A stretch of DNA of 64,000 bases from Cobetia crustatorum (GCF_000591415.1 NZ_JEMF01000097.1:16548-80547), one strand, 5' to 3'. Numbered from the stretch's first letter, positions 38,520 to 49,088 are shown. Translations and numbers: made by a program. Notes: generated by a model not told the origin, from the sequence alone.

Positions 38520-39830
38520 ATGAGCCAATTCCCGTCCCATTCGCACGTTATCCAGCCTCCTTTCGCCGGACTCAATACTCTGCCGGCCAACGAGGCACAG
38601 GGTGATCCTGACGGTTGGACGCCACGTGCGCTGTCAGCCGGACGCCAGGCTTTCACCATTGGTGAGTACCGTTCTCGCATTCAGCGGGTACGCGAGGCCA
38701 TGGCGCGTGCTGGGCTCGATGTGATGGTAATTTCTGATCCCTCCAACATGGCGTGGCTGACTGGCTATGACGGTTGGTCCTTCTATGTTCACCAATGTGT
38801 GCTGCTGGGGCTCAGCGGTGAGCCGGTGTGGTACGGACGTCGTCAGGATGGCAATGGCGCACTACGCACTTGCTGGATGGCGGAAGACAACATTCAGTGG
38901 TATCCGGATTACTACGTGCAGAATCCGGACATGCACCCGATGGAGTTTCTGGCCCAGTCCATTCTGCCCCAGCGTGGCTGGCACGATGGTGTGATCGGCG
39001 TTGAGCTCGACAACTACTACTACTCGGCGCGAGCGCACTTGGCCCTGGTCAAGGAGTTACCGCACGCACGGTTGGTGGATGCCAATTCACTGGTCAATTG
39101 GTGTCGCGCGATCAAGTCCGAGCAGGAAATCGCCTACATGCGCGTGGCCGGACGCATCGTCGAGCGCATGCACTCACGCATCCTTGAGCTGATCGAGCCG
39201 GGTCTGCCCAAGAGTGCGCTGGTGGCGGAGATCTATCGCGTCGGCGTCGAAGGGGTGATCGGGCCGCAGGGCGAAATTCTCGGCGGTGATTATCCTGCCA
39301 TCGTGCCGCTGCTGCCCACTGGCAGTGACGCGGCAGCACCGCATCTGACCTGGGACGACACTCCCTTTCGTGAGGGAGAAGGCACCTTCTTCGAGATTGC
39401 CGGCTGCTATAAACGTTATCACGCCCCCCTGTCGCGCACGGTATTCCTCGGCCGCCCGCCACGCGATTTCGTGCGTGGTGAGTCTGCGTTGCTGGAAGGC
39501 ATCGAGAGCGGCCTGGCCATCGCCAAACCTGGCAATCGATGCTGTGATATCGCATTGGCACTGGGTGCTGCGATGGACAAGTACGGTTTCGACCGTGGTG
39601 GCGCGCGCTGTGGTTATCCCATCGGCTTGAGTTATCCCCCCGACTGGGGTGAGCGCACCATGAGTCTGCGCCCGAGTGACGAGACAGTGCTGGAGCCAGG
39701 CATGACTTTCCACTTCATGCCAGGCATGTGGATGGATGACTGGGGGCTTGAGATCACCGAGTCGATCCTGATTACTGAAAATGGTGCCGAGCCGCTGTGT
39801 GACGTGCCGCGCCAGCTGTTCGTCAAGTAA
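38520..39830 (+). CDS. doeA: DoeA, ectoine hydrolase
   Basis: A 436-residue member of the M24 (creatinase/aminopeptidase P) fold. DoeA opens the ectoine ring to N-acetyl-2,4-diaminobutyrate. Seen: N-terminal creatinase domain (VMVISDPSNMAWLTGYDGWSFYVHQ, typical of ectoine hydrolases) and the pita-bread C-terminal domain with GTFFEIAGCYKRYHAPLSRTVF, CGYPIGLSYPPDWGE and FHFMPGMWMDDWGLEITE. The metal ligands of true M24 peptidases are mostly replaced, as in this family. ATG at 38520 has AGGAG six bases upstream. doeB and doeX follow, which settles the assignment. Confidence 0.93.
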   Translation: MSQFPSHSHVIQPPFAGLNTLPANEAQGDPDGWTPRALSAGRQAFTIGEYRSRIQRVREAMARAGLDVMVISDPSNMAWLTGYDGWSFYVHQCVLLGLSGEPVWYGRRQDGNGALRTCWMAEDNIQWYPDYYVQNPDMHPMEFLAQSILPQRGWHDGVIGVELDNYYYSARAHLALVKELPHARLVDANSLVNWCRAIKSEQEIAYMRVAGRIVERMHSRILELIEPGLPKSALVAEIYRVGVEGVIGPQGEILGGDYPAIVPLLPTGSDAAAPHLTWDDTPFREGEGTFFEIAGCYKRYHAPLSRTVFLGRPPRDFVRGESALLEGIESGLAIAKPGNRCCDIALALGAAMDKYGFDRGGARCGYPIGLSYPPDWGERTMSLRPSDETVLEPGMTFHFMPGMWMDDWGLEITESILITENGAEPLCDVPRQLFVK

Positions 39831-39957
39831 GTAGTGCCGAGGGGTTCTTTGATTAAAATAGTGCCATCCGTTCATCAAGTGGCACTTGCGGCTTGTGAAA
39901 TCACTCGTGAAGTAACGTTTGCAGCGCGAGCAGCCCGTCCGGCCAAGGAGGCCCTGT

Positions 39958-41042
39958 ATGCGTGAATCTCCCATCAGTCTGACCATTGATCTGAACGCCG
40001 ATGGTGTTCGACACGGCTTCTTCAAATTGCCGATTTCCACCGATGACTCGGCGTGGGGCGCCGTCATGACCCCGATCAGCGTGATTGCCAACGGCGAAGG
40101 GCCGACGGTGCTGCTGACCGGCGGCAATCATGGGGATGAATACGAAGGCATCACTGCGCTTTACAAGCTGGCGGCGCGCCTGACAGTGGAGGAAGTGCAA
40201 GGTCGGGTGATCATCGTGCCGACCATGAATGCGCTGGCGGCGAAGGCGGGTCGTCGCTGCTCACCGCTGGATGGCGGCAACCTGAATCGTAGCTTCCCCG
40301 GCGACCCGGGCGCGGCCCCACGCAGCAGATCGCAGACTACTTTACTCGCGTGCTGGTGCCGCAGTGTGACTTCGCGCTGGACCTCCACTCTGGCGGGCGC
40401 ACGCTGGATATCCTGCCGTTTGCCGCGGCGCATCGTCTTGACTACCTCGAGGAATCGTTGGGCGTCGAGCAGTGTCGTCATCAGGAGGCGGAGAGTCTCG
40501 CTGGCGCGCTGGCTTTCGGTGCGCCTTCCGCGATGATGATGTTCGAGCTGGATGCCGAGGCGCTGTACGACACCGCAGTGGAGCGGCAGGGCAAGATATT
40601 TGTCACGACGGAACTGGGGGGCGGCGGTTCCACCACACCGGAGCGTCAGGCGATAGCGGACCGCGGCGTCGATAACTTCCTCACTTTCAGTGGTGTGCTA
40701 CGCACACGCAGTCGCGCTGACCTTGAAGAAGAGCTTGAAGGTCAGCGCGCGAGCCAGACGGCATCCCCTCTGCTGATCGACATGCCGGACGCCAGTTGCT
40801 ATGTGCAGAGTGAGCATGAGGGGCTGCTGGAACTGTGTGTGGCGCTCGGTGAGCAAGTCGTGGCAGGCCAGTGCGTGGCACGGGTTTATCCCTTGGGCCG
40901 AGCTGGGCAACCGGCGGTGGAGTATCGTGCCGAACGTGAGGGTGTGCTGGTCGCGCGTCGTTTCCCTGCCCAGGTCGCGTTGGGTGATACGCTGGCAGTG
41001 ATCGCGGAGGTGGTGGATAACCTCGCGCGTGATGCCACATGA
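39958..41042 (+). pseudogene. doeB: DoeB, N-acetyl-diaminobutyrate deacetylase, frameshifted (possible sequence error)
   Basis: A zinc-dependent deacetylase of the succinylglutamate desuccinylase/aspartoacylase fold, second step of ectoine breakdown. The first frame carries the zinc motif GGNHGDEYEG and LDGGNLNRSFPGDP and then breaks near 40303-40312. The second frame continues as RGPTQQIADYFTRVLVPQCDFALDLHSGG, with the third zinc histidine, to the normal end. One missing base in the CCCGGG stretch rejoins a protein of about 361 residues. Start 39958 has AAGGAG. The stop overlaps the doeX start. Sequence error is more likely than loss, since doeA and doeX are intact. Confidence 0.88.
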
Positions 41043-41533
41043 GCGCGAGTCACCCCCGCATGCTGCCTGCACCGAAACTCGATGCGTTTGATCTCAAGAT
41101 TCTGGCAATTCTCGAACGGGATGGCCGCATCACCAAGTCGCGGTTGGCGGAGGAGATCAATCTCTCGGTCAGCCCGTGTTGGGAGCGCGTCAAGCGTCTC
41201 GAACAGGCTGGCATCATTGAAGGTTATGCGGCGCGCATCAATCAGTCGCTGTTAGCAGGAGAGGGCCCGCTGGCAGCAGCACCCCGCACGCCGGTGTGGG
41301 TCGAGATTCATCTCAAGCACCATGATGCCGCAAGCTTTCAGCGCTTCGAGAAGGCCATGCGCGAGGCGGATGAGGTGATCGAGTGTGTCGCGGTCGGCGG
41401 CGGTGTGGATTATCTGTTGCGACTTGAGACGGCGAGCATCGACGCCTATCAGCGATTGATCGATCGCTGGTTGATCTCGGAGCTGGGGATTGATCGCTAT
41501 TTCACCTACATCGTCACCAAGCAGGTAAAATAG
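41039..41533 (+). CDS. doeX: DoeX, Lrp/AsnC-family regulator of ectoine degradation
   Basis: A 164-residue Lrp/AsnC-type regulator: helix-turn-helix in ILAILERDGRITKSRLAEEINLSVSPCWERVKRLEQAGII and a RAM-like domain (FEKAMREADEVIECVAVGGGVDYLLRLETASIDAYQRLIDRW). It starts inside the doeB stop codon (ATGA). In Halomonas elongata the same order doeABX is known, and DoeX binds upstream of doeA. The doeC and doeD genes for later steps are not in this window. Confidence 0.9.
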   Translation: MSASHPRMLPAPKLDAFDLKILAILERDGRITKSRLAEEINLSVSPCWERVKRLEQAGIIEGYAARINQSLLAGEGPLAAAPRTPVWVEIHLKHHDAASFQRFEKAMREADEVIECVAVGGGVDYLLRLETASIDAYQRLIDRWLISELGIDRYFTYIVTKQVK

Positions 41534-41583
41534 CTCGCTGTTCATGTCAGCCTTCTTCCTCCGTGCTGCGAGATTTCAACATC

Positions 41584-42519
41584 ATGGCGTTTTCTACCGC
41601 CCACATTGCTCATGCTGTCACTCTGTCCGAGGGGGGGGATGGCCAGCCAGAAGCTCCCGTGCTGGTCTTTGATTCCGGCGTAGGGGGCTTGTCGGTCGCG
41701 GCGGAAATTCGTCGTCACTGGCCAGCCCTGTCACTGGCCTATGTCTGCGATAACGCGGCATTGCCTTACGGCACCAAGGCGGACGACTGGCTGGTGACGC
41801 GAATTACTGAGGTCTGCGTGGCCGCGGTAAAGGCCAGTGGCGCACGTGCCCTTGTCGTCGCCTGCAATACCGCCAGTACACTGGCGCTGACCTCACTGCG
41901 TAAAGTGCTGAAGATTCCCGTGATCGGTACCGTGCCGGCGATAAAGCCAGCCGCGGCGCTGGCGCGTGTTCGTCAAAGCGATATACGTCGTCAGCAGGGA
42001 GCGCCGCCGGTATTTGCACTGCTGGCAACTTCCGCCACCGTGAGGCGCAGCTATACCGAGCAGCTGATCCATGATTTTGCATCCGACTGCCGGGTGATTC
42101 GCGTCGCCGCTGATCCGCTGGTCGCGGAGGCAGAACGACGCCTGCGGGGGGAGGTATCACGCCCACAGGTGGTCACTGATAGCCTGGCGGATTTAGCCGC
42201 AGTGGAAGATCTGGAAGTGGTCATTCTCGGCTGCACGCACTTTCCGCTACTGAGTGCAGATATCTCCGCGGCACTGACCAAAGGGGCTCAAGGGGTGCAA
42301 GGAGACCAGGTTCGTGTGGCACTGATAGATTCCGGCGCCGCGATTGCGCGGCGTGTCGCCGAGGTGTTGGCGCTGAAAGTGTTGGCAGCTGATACGCATG
42401 AGCAGACTGCCACGGGTATCGCATTGGCCACAGATACGGGGCAAGCGGGACTGTCCATCGCACTGGCCTGCCAAGGCTTTGCGCCAGCGCGAGCGCTGAT
42501 ATTGGAAAATGCTGTATAG
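41584..42519 (+). CDS. murI: MurI, glutamate racemase
   Basis: Makes D-glutamate for peptidoglycan. The 311-residue product shows VFDSGVGGLSVAAEIRR, DNAALPYGTK, and the two catalytic cysteines in VVACNTASTLAL and ILGCTHFPLL. The ATG at 41584 is preferred over the GTG at 41563, but neither has a clear ribosome site. It is slightly longer than the usual 265-285 residues because of the N-terminal leader and an insertion around RVRQSDIRRQQGAPPV. Confidence 0.93.
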   Translation: MAFSTAHIAHAVTLSEGGDGQPEAPVLVFDSGVGGLSVAAEIRRHWPALSLAYVCDNAALPYGTKADDWLVTRITEVCVAAVKASGARALVVACNTASTLALTSLRKVLKIPVIGTVPAIKPAAALARVRQSDIRRQQGAPPVFALLATSATVRRSYTEQLIHDFASDCRVIRVAADPLVAEAERRLRGEVSRPQVVTDSLADLAAVEDLEVVILGCTHFPLLSADISAALTKGAQGVQGDQVRVALIDSGAAIARRVAEVLALKVLAADTHEQTATGIALATDTGQAGLSIALACQGFAPARALILENAV

Positions 42520-42723
42520 CGTTAGTGTGATTGGCCCGCTAGCGACGATCAGCACGTATTGTCTGTATTCCTCTCATCTCGCACTTGAGCTTCGCGCTGC
42601 CGGTGGTAGGCTAGCGCGCCCAACCTCTAAATGGACGTGTCTGGTGCGTCATTCGATGACGCTGACTTGCGTACCTTTATTCATCGATTCAGTGCTGCGG
42701 TATGCCCGCAGGCAGGAGTTAGT

Positions 42724-43854
42724 GTGGCCATACCCGTCGTCGATTCAAGTCAGTACGAGAGCCAGCTTGCCGAAAAGGCTGAGCAGATCAAGGCGCGTTT
42801 TTCGGCCTTTGATACGCCGGAACTTGAGGTGTTTGCGTCGCCGTCGAGCCATTACCGCATGCGCTGCGAATTTCGTATCTGGCACGAAGACGATGACCTC
42901 TTCTATGCAATGTTCGAGGTCGAGATCGACTCTGAGGGCGAGAAGCAGAAGACCGTCGTCCGCATGGATCAGTTTCCGGTGGCCAGTCAGCGCATCAATG
43001 CACTGATGCCGCTGCTGCTTGAGCGCATCAAGGCAAGCCCGGTGCTGCGTGAGCGTCTATTCCAGTGTGATTTCCTTACTACGCTGAGTGGCGAGGCGCT
43101 GATCACACTGATCTATCACCGCAAGCTCGAAGAAGACTGGGAAGTCGAAGCGCGTGCGCTGGAGCAAGATCTCGGCATCATGATCATCGGTCGCTCGCGC
43201 AAGCAGCACATCGTGTTGACCCAAGATCACGTTTTCGAGCGCCTTGAAGTTGATGGCAAGGAGTATGTCTACCAGCAGGTCGAGAACAGCTTCACTCAGC
43301 CCAATGCCGAGATCTGCTGCTCGATGCTCAGTTGGGCACGCGACGTGACCCATCCAGCCAAGGCGATCGAGGAAGGCCGAGAGCAAGGCGACCTGGTTGA
43401 GCTTTACTGTGGCAATGGCAACTTCACCATCGCGCTGGCCGAGAATTTCCGCCGCGTGCTGGCGACTGAAATCTCGCGCACCTCGGTGGCATCGGCGCAA
43501 ATCAATCTGGCTGCCAATGGCATCGATAATGCTCAGGTAGCGCGCATGTCAGCGGAAGATTTCTCGTTGGCGCTGGCGGGTGAGAAGGACGGCCGTCGTG
43601 TGGCGGAGATGGACCTCGAGAATCACGACTTCCGCACCGTGCTGGTAGACCCGCCGCGTGCGGGTCTTGACGATGACAGCTGCGAACAGACCGCTCGCTA
43701 CGAGCGTATTGTCTATATTTCCTGCAATCCGCAGACGCTGTTCAACAATCTAGAAGTGCTGTGCCGCACTCATCGCATCGAACGCTTTGCGCTGTTTGAT
43801 CAGTTCCCCTACACCGATCATCTGGAATGTGGCGTTTACCTGGTCAAGAAATAA
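42724..43854 (+). CDS. trmA: TrmA, tRNA (uracil-54-C5)-methyltransferase
   Basis: Makes ribothymidine at position 54 of tRNA. The 376-residue product has the TrmA N-terminus (YESQLAEKAEQIKARF, SHYRMRCEFRIWHEDDD), SAM-binding LVELYCGNGNFTIALAENF, DPPRAGLDD, the catalytic cysteine in YISCNPQTLFNNL and the base glutamate in LECGVYLVKK. I chose GTG 42724 because AGGAG ends five bases before it and it gives the family's normal start; an in-frame ATG at 42631 adds 31 residues without support. Ends at a terminator. Confidence 0.94.
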   Translation: MAIPVVDSSQYESQLAEKAEQIKARFSAFDTPELEVFASPSSHYRMRCEFRIWHEDDDLFYAMFEVEIDSEGEKQKTVVRMDQFPVASQRINALMPLLLERIKASPVLRERLFQCDFLTTLSGEALITLIYHRKLEEDWEVEARALEQDLGIMIIGRSRKQHIVLTQDHVFERLEVDGKEYVYQQVENSFTQPNAEICCSMLSWARDVTHPAKAIEEGREQGDLVELYCGNGNFTIALAENFRRVLATEISRTSVASAQINLAANGIDNAQVARMSAEDFSLALAGEKDGRRVAEMDLENHDFRTVLVDPPRAGLDDDSCEQTARYERIVYISCNPQTLFNNLEVLCRTHRIERFALFDQFPYTDHLECGVYLVKK

Positions 43855-43891
43855 GCAGTTCGACCACTTAGCTTGGTGCTTGAAATCAAGG

Positions 43892-43938
43892 AGCCCCGTT
43901 GCCATCTGCCTAACAGGTGATCGGTAGCGGGGCTTTTT
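43892..43938 (+). terminator. Terminator after trmA
   Basis: A hairpin with AGCCCCGTTGCC on the left and GGTAGCGGGGCT on the right is followed by TTTTT on the plus strand, 38 bases past the trmA stop. Confidence 0.85.
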
Positions 43939-44177
43939 CGTGGGTACTTTTTATCCGCATTAGACTTTCGTTTCATGTGCTGGCGTGCAAGTCAATACCC
44001 GATGCACAGATGTAATGCTGCATGACCAATATGGAACAGGCATGTAGCAGAGGCACAGACTGCGCTAGTCTGTGTTGCACTGAATGAATCTATAGTGTGA
44101 TGCCTGATTAACAGGCGGACGCGGATTCTCTATGACTATTCTTCCTGATACTTCCATCAGGTCAGTCGAGGTGATCG
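43939..44177 (+). promoter_or_regulatory. Upstream region of gdhB
   Basis: About 240 bases with no gene. A TATAGT at 44091-44096 could be a -10 element, but a -35 at normal spacing is weak. No riboswitch or clear operator is seen. Confidence 0.4.
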
Positions 44178-47100
44178 ATGCTACACGTGGCAACGGACGG
44201 CAAGCAGGAATTCCTTGCGCAGCTTGAAGAGCAGCTGAACAAGCGACTTCCCAAGGACAAGGTGCAGGAAATCGCGGCCTTTGCGCGCGATTACCACGCG
44301 ACGGCTTCCTTCGAGGACATGGCCGAGCGCAAGCTGGATGATCTTTACGGTTCCACTCTGGCCGTATGGCACTTCCTGCAGAGCCACGATGCTCCCAAGG
44401 TGCGTGCATACAATCCTGACTTCGAGAAGCATGGTTGGCAGTCGACTCATACCATTATCGAAGTGCTGCACACCGACATGCCGTTCTTGGTCGATTCGGT
44501 CCGCATTGAGCTCAATCGCCGTGGTATCACCGTTCACGCCATCCACAACGCTGTGCTGTCTGTCGTGCGTGATGCGGCTGGCAAGCTTGAACGTGTCACA
44601 TCACCGCGCGCTGACAAAGCCCCCGAGACACGTGAGTCACTGATCTACATCGAGGTGGATCGCCACACTGATCAAGCGGCGCTGGAAGATCTCGAAGCCA
44701 GCCTGCGCGAAGTGCTGGCAGAAGTGCGCGTCGCCGTGGCCGATTTTGAAGCCATGCGTGGTCAAGGTGCTCAGGCGCTGCAGGAGCTGCGCGACAATCG
44801 TCCGCCGACCGTCTCCGAGGCTGACCATCAGGAAGCCTGTGACTTCATGACGTGGATGGGTAACGACCACTTCACCTTCCTGGGCTATGACGAGTACACC
44901 GTCGACGAACAGGAAGATGGCACCCGCGTACTGAGCAAGGTCGAGGGCTCAGAGCTGGGTGTGCTGAAGCTGGATCTGGAGCGTTACCACGAGCAGTCCC
45001 GTCACCAGAAGAGCGTCAACAGCGATCAGTACGTGCTGATTCCCGAACTACTGTCGTTCGCCAAGAGCGCCTTCCACGCTCGTGTGCATCGTCCGGCATA
45101 TCCTGACTACATCACCGTCGAACGCTTCGACGCTGAAGGCCGTGTGATCGGTGAGCGCCGCTTCCTGGGCCTCTACACCTCTACGGTGTACAACCAGAGC
45201 CCGCGCAACGTGCCGATTCTGCGCCGCAAGGTGCAGGCTGTCATGGAAGCCGCCGGTGTGAACCCGAAGGGCCACAACGGCAAGCATCTGTTGCAGATTC
45301 TGGAAGTCTATCCGCGCGATGACCTCTTCCAGATCTCCACCGATGAACTGACGCGTACCGCGACCAGTATCCTCAACATTCGTGAGCGTCGTCGCGTACG
45401 CCTGATCGTGCGTGAAGACCGCTTCGGCAAGTTCTTCTCCGTGCTGGTCTTCGTGCCGCGCGATGTCTACTCCACCGATTTGCGTGTCCGCATCCAGAAT
45501 CTACTCTGCGAAGAGTTGGATGCCACCTTCGGTGACTTTACGCCGTACCTCTCCGAGTCAGTATTGACGCGTATCCAGTTCATCCTGCGCTTCAAGGGTG
45601 ATGAACCGGGTCAATACGACATGCGCGCGCTGGAGAACAAGATTGCCCAGCTGGCACGTAGCTGGCGTGATGAGCTGCATGAAGCGATGGTCGAAGGCTT
45701 TGGTGAAGAGCAGGCCAATGAGCTGATGACACGCTACCGTGACGCCTTCCCGGGCAGTTACCGTGACGATTTCTCGCCGCGCACCGCCGTCTATGACGTG
45801 GGTCACCTGCGTGCGCTGGACGAGGGGGATGCAGTGGGTCTGAGTACCTACCGTCTGGTGGAAGACGACAATTCTGGCGTCAACCTCAAGCTGTTCCACA
45901 AGCACAAGCCGATTCCGCTGTCTGATGTGCTGCCGGTGCTCGAGAATCTGGGCCTGCGCGTCATTGGCGAGCGTCCTTACGAGATCGCGCGTACTGATGC
46001 CAATTGCTGGGTGCATGATTTCGATCTTGAACATCACGGCAAGGGCGCAGTTGAGCTTTCTGAAGTGCGCGAGGGTTTCATCGAAGCCTTCAAGAAGATC
46101 TGGTCTGGCGACGCGGAATCCGATGCCTTCAACCGCCTGATCATCGGCTCCGGCCTTGATTGGCGTGAAGTGGCGATGCTGCGTGCCTACGCGCGCTACC
46201 TGAAGCAGATCCGTTTTGGTCTGTCTCAGGCCTACATCGCCAATGCGCTGGGTAGCCATCCGGACATTACCCGCGAGCTAGTGCAGCTCTTCAACCTGCG
46301 CTTTGACCCGCAGGGCCAAGGTGTTGAAGACGATGTCAGCGCCTGTCGTGAGCGCATCAATGGTCTACTTGATCAGGTCTCCAGCCTGAATGATGACCGC
46401 CTGCTGCGTCGCTACGTAGACCTGATGATGGCTACGCTGCGTACCAACTTCTTCCAGCCGGCTGCCGATGGTCAGGCCAAGGACTACATCAGCTTCAAGC
46501 TCGATACGCGCAAGATTCCTGACGTGCCGAAGCCGCGCCCGATGTTCGAGATCTTCGTCTACTCGCCGCGCGTCGAAGGCGTGCACCTGCGCGGTGGCAA
46601 GGTCGCACGTGGTGGCCTGCGTTGGTCTGATCGCCACGAAGATTTCCGCACCGAGGTGCTGGGTCTGGTCAAGGCGCAGCAGGTCAAGAACGCAGTCATC
46701 GTGCCGGTCGGTGCCAAGGGCGGTTTCGTCTGCAAGCGTATGCCAGAAACCAATGATCGTGATGTGATCCAGAAAGAGGGGATCGCCTGCTACCAGATCT
46801 TCATCCGCGCACTGCTCGATATCACCGACAACCTGTCGGGTGGTGACGTCGTGCCGCCACCGTCCGTCGTACGTTACGACGAAGACGACCCCTACATGGT
46901 GGTCGCTGCCGATAAAGGCACTGCGACCTTCTCCGACATTGCCAATGCCATCTCCAACGAGTATGGCTTCTGGTTGGGCGACGCCTTTGCTTCTGGCGGC
47001 GCGAATGGTTACGACCACAAGGGCATGGGCATCACCGCCAAGGGTGCCTGGGTCGGTGTGCAACGCCACTTCCGTGAGATGGGTATCAACATCCAGGAAG

Positions 47101-49016
47101 ACGAGTTCAGCGTGGTCGGTATCGGTGATATGGCCGGTGACGTCTTCGGTAACGGCATGTTGCTGTCCGAGAAAATTCGCCTGGTCGGCGCCTTCAACCA
47201 CCGCAATATCTTCGTCGATCCGACTCCGGACATCGCGAAGAGCTTTGCCGAGCGTGAGCGCCTGTTCCGTCTGCCGCGTTCCAGCTGGGATGACTACGAC
47301 AAGAGCCTGATCAGCGAAGGCGGCGGTCTCTTCTCACGCGATGCCAAGACCATCGCTATCAGTGCCCAGATGAAAGCCGTCTTTGGACTCAGCGAAGACC
47401 ATCTGACACCGAATGAGTTGATCAATGCGATGCTCAAGGCGCAGGTTGATCTGGTCTGGAACGGCGGTATCGGGACTTACGTCAAATCCTCCGCCGAGAC
47501 ACATGCCGATGTCGGTGACAAGGCCAATGATGGCCTGCGCATCGATGGTCGTGACCTGCGCTGCAAGGTGGTAGGCGAGGGTGGCAACCTGGGGCTGACC
47601 CAGCGTGGCCGTATGGAAGCGGCATCCAAGCGTGGCGTGCGCGTCAACACTGACTTCATCGACAATGCCGGTGGTGTTAACTGCTCGGATCACGAGGTCA
47701 ACATCAAGATCCTGCTGGACGATATCGTCGCCCGCGGTGATCTGACCGACAAGCAGCGCAATCAGCAGCTGGCCGAGATGACAGATGAAGTCGGCGAGCT
47801 GGTGATCAAGGACAACTATCGCCAGACCCAGGCACTGTCGCTCTCCGAGCTTCAGTCCAAGGAAGGCATGGGCGTCTTCCGTCGCTTCATCAATGAGTTG
47901 GAAGCAGCGGGCACGCTGGACCGTGAACTCGAGTTCCTGCCCTCTGATGAAGCGCTGATCGAGCGTGGCAATGCTGATGAAGCGCTGACGCTGCCGGAAC
48001 TGTCCGTGCTGGTGTCCTATGCCAAGAGCGATCTCAAGACCAGCTTGATCGCTTCTGATGTGCCGGACGATAGCTATGTGCAGCAACATCTGGAACGTGC
48101 CTTCCCGCGCGTCCTGATGGAGCGCTTCCCGCAAGAGATGTATCAGCACCGCTTGAAGCGTGAGATTGCCGCGACCCAGATCGCCAATGACCTGGTCGAT
48201 CACATGGGTATCGCCTTCGTACGTCGTCTTGAAGACACTACCGGTGCAGGCAAGGCCGAGATTGCACGTGCCTACATCGTGGCGCGTGACAGCTTCAACC
48301 TTGAAGCGCTGTGGGTGCAGATCGAAGCGCTGGATCACCAGGTGCCGGCAGAACTGCAGTACCGCATGATGAGTGATCTGATGCGTCTGATGCGTCGTTC
48401 GACTCGCTGGTTCCTGCGTCAGCGCAGCGCCATGAGCGTCAAGGAGTGCATCGGTCACTTCGCGCCGCGTCTGGCACAGTTGTCGGAAAGCATTGGCGAA
48501 CGCCTCAAGGGCGAAGCCCGCGAGAGCTGGGAAGCTCGTCGTGACAGCTATGTCGAAGCAGGCGTGCCGGAAGCGCTGGCGAGCACTATCGCGGCGACCT
48601 CAAGCCTGTATGCCGGTCTCGGTATCATCGAGGCTGCCAAGGTGACGGGTGAGAAGATCAATCGTGTGGCAGAAACCTTCTATGGTATCGGCCATCGCCT
48701 CGAGCTACCGTGGGTCGGTGACAAGATCAGCGGTCTGGACGTACAGGACAGCTGGCAGGCCCAGGCACGTGAGAGCTTCCGCGATGACCTCGATCGCCAG
48801 CAGTTGGCACTCACCGTCAGTGTGCTCAAGCAGGACAATGCACCGCGTGAGATCGATGAGCGTGTCGATCGCTGGATGACGAGCCATGAGCACCTGGTGG
48901 GTCGCTGGTGTGCACTGCTCGGTGAAATGAAGAGTGGTGCTCCGCTAAGCTTCCCGCTGTTTGCTGTTGCACTGCGTGAGCTGGTGGACCTGGCGGAATC
49001 CAAGCGCGAAGCCTGA
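44178..49016 (+). CDS. gdhB: Large NAD-specific glutamate dehydrogenase (180-kDa class)
   Basis: A 1612-residue catabolic enzyme oxidising glutamate to 2-oxoglutarate and ammonia. Length and motifs match the L_180 GDH class of Pseudomonas. The N-terminal half holds ACT-like regulatory regions (VHAIHNAVLSVVRD, TFLGYDEY); the catalytic domain near residues 720-1240 has LRGGKVARGGLRWSDRHEDFRTEVLGLVKAQQVKNAVIVPVGAKGGF, split here as the glycine-rich and lysine motifs, then GIGDMAGDVFGNGML for NAD binding and VVGEGGNLGLTQRGR. Allosteric control by amino acids is known in the family. Transcribed alone between terminators. Confidence 0.95.
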   Translation: MLHVATDGKQEFLAQLEEQLNKRLPKDKVQEIAAFARDYHATASFEDMAERKLDDLYGSTLAVWHFLQSHDAPKVRAYNPDFEKHGWQSTHTIIEVLHTDMPFLVDSVRIELNRRGITVHAIHNAVLSVVRDAAGKLERVTSPRADKAPETRESLIYIEVDRHTDQAALEDLEASLREVLAEVRVAVADFEAMRGQGAQALQELRDNRPPTVSEADHQEACDFMTWMGNDHFTFLGYDEYTVDEQEDGTRVLSKVEGSELGVLKLDLERYHEQSRHQKSVNSDQYVLIPELLSFAKSAFHARVHRPAYPDYITVERFDAEGRVIGERRFLGLYTSTVYNQSPRNVPILRRKVQAVMEAAGVNPKGHNGKHLLQILEVYPRDDLFQISTDELTRTATSILNIRERRRVRLIVREDRFGKFFSVLVFVPRDVYSTDLRVRIQNLLCEELDATFGDFTPYLSESVLTRIQFILRFKGDEPGQYDMRALENKIAQLARSWRDELHEAMVEGFGEEQANELMTRYRDAFPGSYRDDFSPRTAVYDVGHLRALDEGDAVGLSTYRLVEDDNSGVNLKLFHKHKPIPLSDVLPVLENLGLRVIGERPYEIARTDANCWVHDFDLEHHGKGAVELSEVREGFIEAFKKIWSGDAESDAFNRLIIGSGLDWREVAMLRAYARYLKQIRFGLSQAYIANALGSHPDITRELVQLFNLRFDPQGQGVEDDVSACRERINGLLDQVSSLNDDRLLRRYVDLMMATLRTNFFQPAADGQAKDYISFKLDTRKIPDVPKPRPMFEIFVYSPRVEGVHLRGGKVARGGLRWSDRHEDFRTEVLGLVKAQQVKNAVIVPVGAKGGFVCKRMPETNDRDVIQKEGIACYQIFIRALLDITDNLSGGDVVPPPSVVRYDEDDPYMVVAADKGTATFSDIANAISNEYGFWLGDAFASGGANGYDHKGMGITAKGAWVGVQRHFREMGINIQEDEFSVVGIGDMAGDVFGNGMLLSEKIRLVGAFNHRNIFVDPTPDIAKSFAERERLFRLPRSSWDDYDKSLISEGGGLFSRDAKTIAISAQMKAVFGLSEDHLTPNELINAMLKAQVDLVWNGGIGTYVKSSAETHADVGDKANDGLRIDGRDLRCKVVGEGGNLGLTQRGRMEAASKRGVRVNTDFIDNAGGVNCSDHEVNIKILLDDIVARGDLTDKQRNQQLAEMTDEVGELVIKDNYRQTQALSLSELQSKEGMGVFRRFINELEAAGTLDRELEFLPSDEALIERGNADEALTLPELSVLVSYAKSDLKTSLIASDVPDDSYVQQHLERAFPRVLMERFPQEMYQHRLKREIAATQIANDLVDHMGIAFVRRLEDTTGAGKAEIARAYIVARDSFNLEALWVQIEALDHQVPAELQYRMMSDLMRLMRRSTRWFLRQRSAMSVKECIGHFAPRLAQLSESIGERLKGEARESWEARRDSYVEAGVPEALASTIAATSSLYAGLGIIEAAKVTGEKINRVAETFYGIGHRLELPWVGDKISGLDVQDSWQAQARESFRDDLDRQQLALTVSVLKQDNAPREIDERVDRWMTSHEHLVGRWCALLGEMKSGAPLSFPLFAVALRELVDLAESKREA

Positions 49017-49088
49017 TTGCTGGAAATGACAGGGCGATGATCAATCGCCCTGATCCCGCTGCCTTTGCGAAGGCGGTGGGGTGACATG

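Noticed and set aside
47334..48458. 374-codon minus-strand open frame opposite gdhB
   Set aside because: Fully antisense to the catalytic and C-terminal part of gdhB, with no ribosome site or family motif; a by-product of GC-rich codon use.
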